DNA of 21,338 nt, from the NCBI GenBank assembly GCA_964549595.1, contig CAZJWK010000039.1, positions 1 to 21,338 of the forward strand, in the 5' to 3' direction. Origin of the DNA: CAZQQN01 sp964549595. GTDB lineage: Bacteria > Bacteroidota > Bacteroidia > CAILMK01 > CAYYUA01. The notes beneath the pieces were generated by a model, which worked only from the letters and a program-made list of their open reading frames with translations, was not told the DNA's origin and searched no databases. Positions 1 through 8,100 of the stretch are shown here, one piece after another (position 1 is the first letter of the stretch; every line of letters starts with the position of its first letter). The position numbers were made by a program, and so were the translations under genes.

Positions 1-1668
1 TCCGGACTTGTTTATAAAGATACCATTTCTATACCTGCAAATGCCCAGGCTGGTCCAAGCCGGTTAAGAATAGCTTCCAACCTGGCCGGTAAAACCATGT
101 ACGGGTGTGGACCTAATTTTAGCGGGGAATATGAGGATTACAATATGACCATTAAAGAAGATGTCACCGCTCCTATGATCACCCTATTGGGACCCGATAC
201 GGTTTCGTTAAAAGCTTGCGGTTCTTTAGATCCTTCTGATACCGGTGCCATGGCTAATGATTTGGTGGATGGGAATTTAACCAGCCAGATTGAAGTCATG
301 GGTAGCGTGAATACCCAATCCGCAGGTTTTGATACGCTAACCTACAAGGTGACTGATTCCAACGGCAATACGGGAATGAAAAGACAGATTTTTGACATTT
401 CCCGTGATGCCCAAGGTCCGCAAATTACCCTTAATGGAAATGATACCACCCAGATTCCTGTATTTGGGCAGTACAGTGAGCCGGGTTTTACTGCCACTGA
501 TAACTGTGTGGGTGTTGATACCTCGTTTAGGAATGTTTCTGTCAATACTTCCATTTTAGGAGATTATACAGGTGATTACTTTGCCGTGGACCGAATCGGC
601 AACCTTTCAAAAAAGGAACGTTTGATTCAGGTAGTGGACAGGCAAGCGCCTGAAGTCCAATTAAACGGGGATAGTGTTGTGTTTATTGATGTGTATTCTT
701 CCTACAATGATAGAGGGATTTTTGCCACCGATAACTATTACGACAGTGTTGATGTCACTGTTAATGGAAGCGTGGATACCAGCAAGATAGGTAAGTATAC
801 GCTGACTTATGTGGCAGAAGATGTGGCAGGTAATGTCACAACCATTACAAGGGATGTTGTTGTGGAAGACAATGAAGCACCGCAGTTTTCCAATACAAGT
901 AATGAGGTTATCACTCATGATGTGGAAACGAAACTTGACTTCCCCTTCAATGTTTCCGATAACTATTACGCCAAGAGCAATCTACAATTAAAGACCGGCG
1001 GGTCCTTCTTTAACAATTTCCCGAATGGTATCCCGGACTCCCTTGGATTCTTTAATGCCCGCTTTACCTATGTAGATGGTTCTGGTAACCAGAATTCCAT
1101 CAATGTTTCTGTCCAAGTGGTGGATAGGATTGCTCCAACCCTAACCCTGAAAGGATCCCAAATTGCAACCATACCAAGGTGGACCAGGTATCAGGATTCG
1201 CTGGGCGTCACTTACGAATTGGATGACAACTTTTTTGCCGATTCGGCTATTGATGTTAAGGTTACCGGTTCTTACAAGACACAATACATTCAAAATGGCT
1301 TTCCAAACGGTATTTACCAGATTGTGTATCAGGCCATTGATCCTGAAGGCAATAAATCTCCCAAGAAAACCCGTGGTGTTAAAATTGTCCCGAATTCCGG
1401 CAAAGCCGAAAATGAAAGCATCAACATGGATGTTTATCCCAATCCTTCAGAGGGTCAATTCAACTTTGACCTGACATTGGCTGAAACTCAGAATCTTGAA
1501 GTGCAAGTGGTCAATGCACAGGGTAAAGTGTTGAAGACGGTTACTAACGAACAAAATTCAAAGGGTGGATCTTATCAAGTGGATCTCACCAATGAAGCCA
1601 AGGGCATGTATCAACTCAAGATTCAAACGGAAGATGAGGTCTTTAATAAGCCCATCATTGTTGAATAA
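1..1668 (+). CDS. Secreted multi-Ig T9SS client protein, 5' partial
   Basis: The frame is open from the first base of the window, so the start lies upstream; 555 residues are visible. Residues 1-51 are the end of a GEVED domain, with the characteristic closing motif GEYEDYNMTI at 42-51. Five Ig-like modules of roughly 75-90 residues follow (about 55-465). Each opens near an 'AP.(I/V).L.G' motif and closes with a 'D..GN' turn, as in the DUF5011/HYR-like modules of surface proteins; the fourth is divergent and lacks the L.G element. The last 80 residues (476-555, from MDVYPNPSEG) are a type A T9SS sorting domain. The protein is therefore expected to be exported through the outer membrane and anchored or released. 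The binding partner is unknown; a surface adhesin or structural role is inferred. A hairpin follows the stop, and a second GEVED-bearing client gene starts 69 bases downstream. Confidence 0.9.
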   Translation, partial: SGLVYKDTISIPANAQAGPSRLRIASNLAGKTMYGCGPNFSGEYEDYNMTIKEDVTAPMITLLGPDTVSLKACGSLDPSDTGAMANDLVDGNLTSQIEVMGSVNTQSAGFDTLTYKVTDSNGNTGMKRQIFDISRDAQGPQITLNGNDTTQIPVFGQYSEPGFTATDNCVGVDTSFRNVSVNTSILGDYTGDYFAVDRIGNLSKKERLIQVVDRQAPEVQLNGDSVVFIDVYSSYNDRGIFATDNYYDSVDVTVNGSVDTSKIGKYTLTYVAEDVAGNVTTITRDVVVEDNEAPQFSNTSNEVITHDVETKLDFPFNVSDNYYAKSNLQLKTGGSFFNNFPNGIPDSLGFFNARFTYVDGSGNQNSINVSVQVVDRIAPTLTLKGSQIATIPRWTRYQDSLGVTYELDDNFFADSAIDVKVTGSYKTQYIQNGFPNGIYQIVYQAIDPEGNKSPKKTRGVKIVPNSGKAENESINMDVYPNPSEGQFNFDLTLAETQNLEVQVVNAQGKVLKTVTNEQNSKGGSYQVDLTNEAKGMYQLKIQTEDEVFNKPIIVE

Positions 1669-1674
1669 AATGTG

Positions 1675-1704
1675 AAAAGCCCTGCCCCTCCGGGTGGGGC
1701 TTTA
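1675..1704 (+). terminator. Hairpin after the first T9SS client gene
   Basis: AAAGCCC (1676-1682) pairs perfectly with GGGCTTT (1697-1703), and an inner CCC/GGG pair (1686-1688 with 1692-1694) tightens the loop. The hairpin starts seven bases after the stop codon. The U tract is short (TTT then A-rich), so it may be a leaky terminator or an mRNA-stabilising 3' end rather than a full stop. Confidence 0.55.
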
Positions 1705-1737
1705 AAAATTATTGTTAAAAAATTAAAAAGCATGATT

Positions 1738-4700
1738 ATGAAACAATTTTTACTAAAATATCGGAAAGGAGAAAGAAAAGTCCCTCAAGGGCTTAAATGG
1801 ATGACATTTCCTTTTCTTGCCTTACTTTTTGCTTTACCCCATTTTGGGCAGGCACAGACTTATTGCGGTATTTCTCCAAATAGCCCGAACTGTAGTGGTT
1901 TTGCAGATGCCTATACCATTAGGGTGGCCATAGGGTCCATTAATAACAAAAGTGGTTGTAATGGGTCCTATGTAGATTTTAGTAACCTAAGCACAGGTAT
2001 TGAAAAAGGCAAAACGTACACAGTAACTATTGACAACAGCGGTGGAAATGGTGGAAGTGGAGAAGCTGCCTGGATTGATTGGAACGAGGATGGCCGATTT
2101 GATTGCTCTGAAAATATTGGTATTGAAAATAGTAGTTATGAGTCAAAGGAACAATTTACTTTTACAGTACCCAATAACATTTCTTTCGGAGACAAGCGTC
2201 TAAGGGTTTTGAGTGATGATTTTGGGTATATTAGTTGTTCTGATGGGTGTGGGAATTATAGTAATCAAGGGGAAGCAGAGGATTATACCTTGGTATTAGC
2301 CCCGGAAAATGACATCTCCTTAGATACTTTTAAAAATCCGACTACCCAATGTGAATTAACAGCCAATGAAAAGGTGAAAGTAGCCATTAAAGTAAATGGC
2401 TCTGAGCCTATGCCTTCAGGGACCAGTTTTGATGTGACTTATCAATTTGGCAACAATGCGCCCGTAACAGAAACCAAAACATTGAAAATAGGTGCTCAAC
2501 GGGGAGATGTTTTGACCCATACCTTTTCCCCTACAGTGGATGCGGGGACTGATAACCAAACTTATAACATTAAGGCTTGGGTAAATTGGTCCAAAGATCA
2601 GGCTGCTGCGAATGACACCAATGACATGACTTTCCGCAACGAATATTCGCCATCAAAGCCTTCAGTCACCCAGGATACAGCCTGCCTTAATCAAAGTGCT
2701 CAATTAATGGTTAAGAATCCTTCCTCTAAAAGTTCTGTTAGTTACAATTGGTATAACCCTTATGTCAATCGCTTTGGAAAATTAAAAGAAAGGAAATTTA
2801 ATACCGACACGGTGGCCACTTCCACACCGGAAGTAGGAAAACAACCCTATGATACTTTTCTGGTAAAAAGGGTTGATTCGTCAGGTAGTACTTGCCCAAG
2901 TGAAAGTGCCAAGGGATTAGTGGATGTAAGGCCACTGCCAGAAGCAGGTTTCACTATGGCTGATTCTTCTTGTGCCCTTAATAAGGTCCAATTTACCTCT
3001 AATGCCAATTTTTCGGGTCAAGGTTCGTTGAATTATACTTACGACTTTGGAACCGGTGATTTCCGCAGCGGTGCCAATCCCAAATATGCCTTCCCCCAAA
3101 GTGAAGGGCAATATACGGTGAAACAAATTGCGATGAGTAATTTCGGTTGTAAGGATACCGCCACGGGGGAAATTAAAATTAATGGTCAACCTATTGCGAA
3201 TTATAGTATAGAGAACGCTTGTGATGGTAAGGCCGTTGAATTTTCTAACGAAACGGTATTTCCCGGTTTTGGCTCTCTGGATTACACCTGGGATGTAAAT
3301 GGGACCCAATACAAGACTAAGGATGTAAGCCATATTTTCTCGGGCGGTTCAGGAAATTACCCGTCAGAGTTAAGGGTTCAATCAGAATCGGGCTGCACCG
3401 ATACGATAAGCAAAATGGCTCAGGTATATCCGAAACCCGAAGCAGATTTCATTTTCCAGAATGGTTGCCAGGATGAAAAGATTACTTTCACTGACAATAG
3501 TTCGTTAAACGGGGCTTCTACCTTAGATTACGATTGGCAATTCGGGGATAATAGCAGTTCAACGAAAACGAGCCCGAAAAATACTTACGATACGAATGGT
3601 CAGTATGCGGTCAAATTGGAAATAACGACCGGAGATGGTTGTATGGATGCCAAGATGGACACCATTGATATTCATCCGAAGCCGTTCCCTTCTATGAGTT
3701 ATGAAAATACTTGCAATCCCAAGGAGATTGATTTTAAAGGAGATGCAAGGTTTGTCGGAGATATGAATGACCTTACCTATGAATGGGATTTAGGGGGTCA
3801 AACCAAGACTAAGAAAAATCCTACTCATAACTTTTCAAATGCCGGAAGCCAAAATGTTTCACTAAAGGCTACGAGCACAGTTACGGGTTGTTTCAATAAT
3901 GTTTCCAGAACCATTGATGTCAAACCGCAACCTCAGGCTCAATTTAGCGCCACCAATGTTTGTAAAGGCCAAGAAACCAAATTTGACTATACAGGTCCGA
4001 ATCCCAATACCGGTGAATCATATCATTGGAAGTTTGGTGATAATACGGCTCCATTGACAGGTTCATCTGTTAGCCATGTTTACTCCCAATCCGGTCAATA
4101 CATGGTTAACCTTTCCGTAGATTTTTACCAGGGCAAATGTCAGGTTTCTACAACGGATACGGTTGAAGTAAATCCGGTACCAGAGCCTGATTTTTCCTTC
4201 TTTAAATCGGGGCCCGTTTGTGCCGGCGACACGGTTAATTTAACCAATAATACCAGTTTTAAAGGGGATTTTAACAATCTGAGCTACAGTTGGAATTTTG
4301 GTAATCAAGGCTCGTCCACTGATGAAAATCCTGCTTTTGTCTTTAGCGAAGAAGGTATTTATTCCATTAGCCTGGATGTATCCTCTTCCGATAATTGTAA
4401 AGCAAATATTACCAAGGAAAAAGGTGTCAATCCTACACCGGGTAGTGATTTTCAGGTGGAAAATTTAGGCATTGGCAAAGTGAGGTTTACCCCAAAAGAT
4501 ACCAGCTTTAACAGTTTTGTCAAATACTGGTTGAAATTTGGTGATAATAGTTTGACTACCACCAAACAAAAATCCTATGTCCACACTTATGATTCCAATG
4601 ATACTTACACAGCCAAGCTTTATACCGAGAACCGTTTTGGTTGTAATTCCACAACAAATAAAACTGTGGACATTACGACAGTGGGTGTGAAAGGAGCCAG

Positions 4701-4968
4701 TACTAAGAAGGGAAGCTTAAAGGCTTATCCCAATCCCTTTAAGCATTCCACTAAGGTTCAATATACCATAGAAGAGAATGCTCCGGTGGATATTCAGATT
4801 TTTGACGCCAAAGGTCGTAAGGTAGTGGATAAAGGGTTCAGTGAACAAAGCCCTGGTACGTATTCTTTCCGCTTTAATCCTACAAGCGGTAATACTTCAA
4901 ACCTTTACCTCATTAAACTTCAAATTGGAAATGAAACCCATTATAAGGAAGTAATTTCCGCCAATTAA
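1738..4968 (+). CDS. Large secreted GEVED/PKD-array protein with T9SS sorting domain
   Basis: This 1076-residue protein begins with a long basic n-region and a hydrophobic core (about 22-36), with probable cleavage near GQAQ at 37-40. A GEVED domain covers about 99-186, with AWIDWNEDGRF at 111-121 and GEAEDYTL at 178-185. A CARDB-like domain (about 190-300) contains IKAWVNWSKD, and an Ig-like domain spans about 310-400. Seven PKD-like domains fill about 401-985, with W.FGD-type cores such as DWQFGDNSS. The last 83 residues (994-1076, LKAYPNPF...) are a type A T9SS sorting domain. I chose ATG 1738; ATG 1732 is equally in frame. An upstream GTG at 1672 would place the preceding gene's 3' hairpin inside the coding region and bury the signal peptide. 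PKD and GEVED domains are common in Bacteroidota surface and matrix proteins; the ligand is unknown. It resembles the next gene in its CARDB-like, Ig-like, PKD and sorting-domain order. Confidence 0.9.
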   Translation: MKQFLLKYRKGERKVPQGLKWMTFPFLALLFALPHFGQAQTYCGISPNSPNCSGFADAYTIRVAIGSINNKSGCNGSYVDFSNLSTGIEKGKTYTVTIDNSGGNGGSGEAAWIDWNEDGRFDCSENIGIENSSYESKEQFTFTVPNNISFGDKRLRVLSDDFGYISCSDGCGNYSNQGEAEDYTLVLAPENDISLDTFKNPTTQCELTANEKVKVAIKVNGSEPMPSGTSFDVTYQFGNNAPVTETKTLKIGAQRGDVLTHTFSPTVDAGTDNQTYNIKAWVNWSKDQAAANDTNDMTFRNEYSPSKPSVTQDTACLNQSAQLMVKNPSSKSSVSYNWYNPYVNRFGKLKERKFNTDTVATSTPEVGKQPYDTFLVKRVDSSGSTCPSESAKGLVDVRPLPEAGFTMADSSCALNKVQFTSNANFSGQGSLNYTYDFGTGDFRSGANPKYAFPQSEGQYTVKQIAMSNFGCKDTATGEIKINGQPIANYSIENACDGKAVEFSNETVFPGFGSLDYTWDVNGTQYKTKDVSHIFSGGSGNYPSELRVQSESGCTDTISKMAQVYPKPEADFIFQNGCQDEKITFTDNSSLNGASTLDYDWQFGDNSSSTKTSPKNTYDTNGQYAVKLEITTGDGCMDAKMDTIDIHPKPFPSMSYENTCNPKEIDFKGDARFVGDMNDLTYEWDLGGQTKTKKNPTHNFSNAGSQNVSLKATSTVTGCFNNVSRTIDVKPQPQAQFSATNVCKGQETKFDYTGPNPNTGESYHWKFGDNTAPLTGSSVSHVYSQSGQYMVNLSVDFYQGKCQVSTTDTVEVNPVPEPDFSFFKSGPVCAGDTVNLTNNTSFKGDFNNLSYSWNFGNQGSSTDENPAFVFSEEGIYSISLDVSSSDNCKANITKEKGVNPTPGSDFQVENLGIGKVRFTPKDTSFNSFVKYWLKFGDNSLTTTKQKSYVHTYDSNDTYTAKLYTENRFGCNSTTNKTVDITTVGVKGASTKKGSLKAYPNPFKHSTKVQYTIEENAPVDIQIFDAKGRKVVDKGFSEQSPGTYSFRFNPTSGNTSNLYLIKLQIGNETHYKEVISAN

Positions 4969-5004
4969 TCTTTAATTGAATAAAAGCTGATTAGAGCTGA
5001 ATAG

Positions 5005-5041
5005 AAAAGGCCTGGATGGATATCATTCAGGCCTTTTTTTT
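5005..5041 (+). terminator. Strong rho-independent terminator
   Basis: AAAAGGCCTG (5005-5014) pairs perfectly with CAGGCCTTTT (5028-5037). The loop is 13 bases, and eight consecutive T residues run from 5034 to 5041. It lies 36 bases after the stop of the PKD-array gene and should end that transcript, making the next gene an independent unit. Confidence 0.9.
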
Positions 5042-5104
5042 GGGAGCTAAACAATTTCCAGAAACTTTCAATGCATGAGGGTTTAATAATTAACGGTTTT
5101 TTAA

Positions 5105-5136
5105 TTGGTTTTTTCTTTAAAAGTTTATAAATTTTG
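5105..5136 (+). promoter_or_regulatory. Candidate Bacteroidota-type promoter for the giant T9SS client
   Basis: TTG at 5105-5107 and TAAATTTTG at 5128-5136 resemble the Bacteroidota -33 (TTG) and -7 (TAnnTTTG) boxes, with 20 bases between them; the -7 box has one extra T. The placement fits, because the strong terminator is just upstream and the first ATG is about 50 bases downstream of the predicted start site. Confidence 0.4.
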
Positions 5137-5191
5137 AATTATTAAATGGAAGGCAAAACTCCATATATCATTGACAATCAAAAATAATTTT

Positions 5192-8100
5192 ATGGTTTTT
5201 AATCATTTATACAACCTCGGATTTGGAGTAAGGGAAAAAACATTCCTACTGTTAATTTTTGCTTGTTTCATTATAATAAGCCATAATGTAAAAGGGCAGT
5301 GTCCTGATTCATCCAATTTTACAGAATATTTTGATGGTGTTTCCGTACCCAATATTCCCGCTTGTTGGAGTGAAATTGACAATGGAAACGATGATTTACT
5401 AACAGCTACTTCAAGCAACAATAATTCCTCTGTAACGGTTAATCCTCCATCATCTCCTAACGTGATTGAGTTTAATGATGGGGATATCACGGGGGGCGAT
5501 ACGGCCATGTTAATTTCCCCTTCCTTCTCTGATTTATCCACTGGAGATAATAGGATTCGCTTTGAAGCCATGCTGGAGTGTGGTTCATCAGAGGAATTGT
5601 TAATAGGGGTAATGAGTGATTCATCGAATTCCGGTACTTACGTGCCCTATGATACAATAAAGAATAGCGAACTTAGCACTTCTTTCCAGGAATTCACGGT
5701 TAATTTGGATGACACTTCCAAAATAGATTCTAATGATGTCCATGTGGCTTTGGCTCATGGTGTGGGAGCTTGTGAAATTCTAATTGACAATTTTAATTAT
5801 GAAAACATTCCGAGTTGTGGTACTCCTAAAAATTTAAAGGTTGAAAATAGATACGGGGATTCTGCCAAGGTTTCCTGGACTTCGGGAGATAGCGGAGGTT
5901 CTCAATGGGAAGTCATTTATGGCCAATCAGGATTCAATCCGAGTAAAGGGAATAACAAAGTGGTTTCAGATACCTTTACAACGCTTACCAATTTAATGGC
6001 AAGTACCTCCTATGAATTTTACGTTAGGGAAATATGTGGCCCTGGCGATACAAGCTATAAAGCAGGCCCTGGGACTTTTACCACCTTATGTGAAAGTGTA
6101 CAAGCCCCATTGTCCGAAAATTTTGATAATCTTTCTGTACCCGATCTGCCTTTATGTTGGAGTGAAATTGATAACTCGGGAGATTTATTATCGGCTAACA
6201 GCAGCAATAATAACTCCTCGGTCACTGTGAACCCTCCTTCATCCCCTAACGCGGTTGAATTCAATGATGGAGATATTACTTCCGGAGATACTGCCATGTT
6301 AATAACCCCGGAATTAAGTGATCTGGCGGATTCAGATAACCGCATTCGGTTTAAAGCCATGTTAGAGTGTGGCTCATCAGAGGAATTATTAATAGGGGTA
6401 ATGAGTGATTCTTCCAAATCCGGTACTTATGTGCCCTATGATACGATAAAGAATAGCGAACTTAGTACTTCTTTTCAGGAATTTATTGTCGATTTGAATG
6501 ATACTTCCAAAATAGATTCCAATGATATCCATGTGGCTTTTGCCCATGGCGATGGCTCCTGTGAAATTTACCTTGACGATTTTCAATATGAAGAAATTCC
6601 TTCTTGTCTGAAACCTTCCAGTTTGAAGGTCAGAAATCTTTACGCTGATTCCGCCAAAGTGTCCTGGACTTCCGGAGATAGTGGTGGTACCCAATGGAAA
6701 ATTACATATGGTCAGGCCGGTTTTAACCCTTCAAAAGGAAGTTCAAAGGTGGTTAAGGATACGTTTTCTACCTTAACCGGTTTGACCTCAAATACTGAGT
6801 ATGAATTTTACGTAAGTGAAGTGTGTAAAGCAGGCGATACCAGTAAAAAGGAAGGCCCCATTAGTTTCCGTACGGATTGTAAATCCCAACCAACGCCTTT
6901 TAAAGAAACTTTTGATTCAACCACTACTCCGGATTGTTGGGAAAATTACGGGAATGAACAATGGGTTTTTAGTACGGGAGCCAGCCAAGGTGCAGCATCT
7001 GCTGGTGACCATACGGGGAATAACGGTAATTATGCATGGGTTGATGGTTCCAGTAATAACAGTAGTGATACAGCGGTTTTGGAATCACCCAGTATTAGTT
7101 TGAAAAATCTTGACGACCCTGGTATTAAGTTTTGGGTATTTAGTGACAATACCAATAATCCGGGTGATAATAATACCCTGATTGTTGAGCTTTATGATGG
7201 CCAAAATTGGCGTGATAGCGTCATAGTTTATGCCAATGATAGCAGTGAGTGGGTCAAGAAATTTATTGACCTGGATAATTATACCATTAACGGTGATATG
7301 AAAGTACGGTTTATCTTTCACACTACGGCTTCTTCTCCTTCAGACAATGACCTTCTTATTGATGACTTTAAAGTGATTGAATCCAAGGATTTGAGCTTAT
7401 CGGATTTGTTTAAGCCCCAAAGTGCCTGCAGTTTATCTCAAAAAGAAACGGTTACCGGCGTGGCTTTAAATAGCGGGCTTGACACGATTTATCCGAATAC
7501 AAAGGTAGAATTGGGCTACCAGGTTGATAAAAAATCTGATACAACGGTTAATTATTCTATCAATGATACATTGCCTGTAGGTGACACTTTTCATTACCAA
7601 TTTAACCAGAAAGCCGATTTAAGCAAGGATGGCAAAACTTATCAAATTAAAGCCTGGACGAACTGGTCAAAAGATAGTTTCCCTGAAAATGATACCGGTT
7701 ATTTCAATATCAATAACAAGAATACTCCGAAACCTCCCCAATCCGTAAAAGGCGATACGATATGCCCCGGTTCTTCTGCTACATTGTCTGCTAAAACCGC
7801 TTCAGATACCACATCGGTTCAATGGTTTGATTCCCTTTCATCCAATAAACCCTTATCCAAAAAGGATACGTTTAAAACCCGTGCAATCAATACAGCCGAC
7901 ACTTTTTATGTCGAGACTGCTCCTGTAAGCCCGGGGCTAAAGATTACAGAAATTAACCTGAGGTCAAGTGATACCCTTGAGATTCAAAATCTATCTAATA
8001 CTTCCATTAATGCCAATAATTGGACGGTAGCAATTGGTGATGATGTTAACAATATCAATGATGTACATCCGGATAAATGGAGTTTAGGGAAAATACCCGG

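Noticed and set aside
2917..3333. Antisense open frame of 138 codons inside the PKD-array gene
   Set aside because: It lies fully opposite a well-supported gene, has no domain, start context or promoter, and its open length follows from the codon pattern of the sense strand. Other short antisense frames across the large genes were rejected for the same reason.
5171..5191. TTG at 5171 as start of the giant client gene
   Set aside because: ATG 5192 lies in the same frame, gives a better signal peptide and fits the candidate promoter spacing; TTG starts are rare in this phylum.
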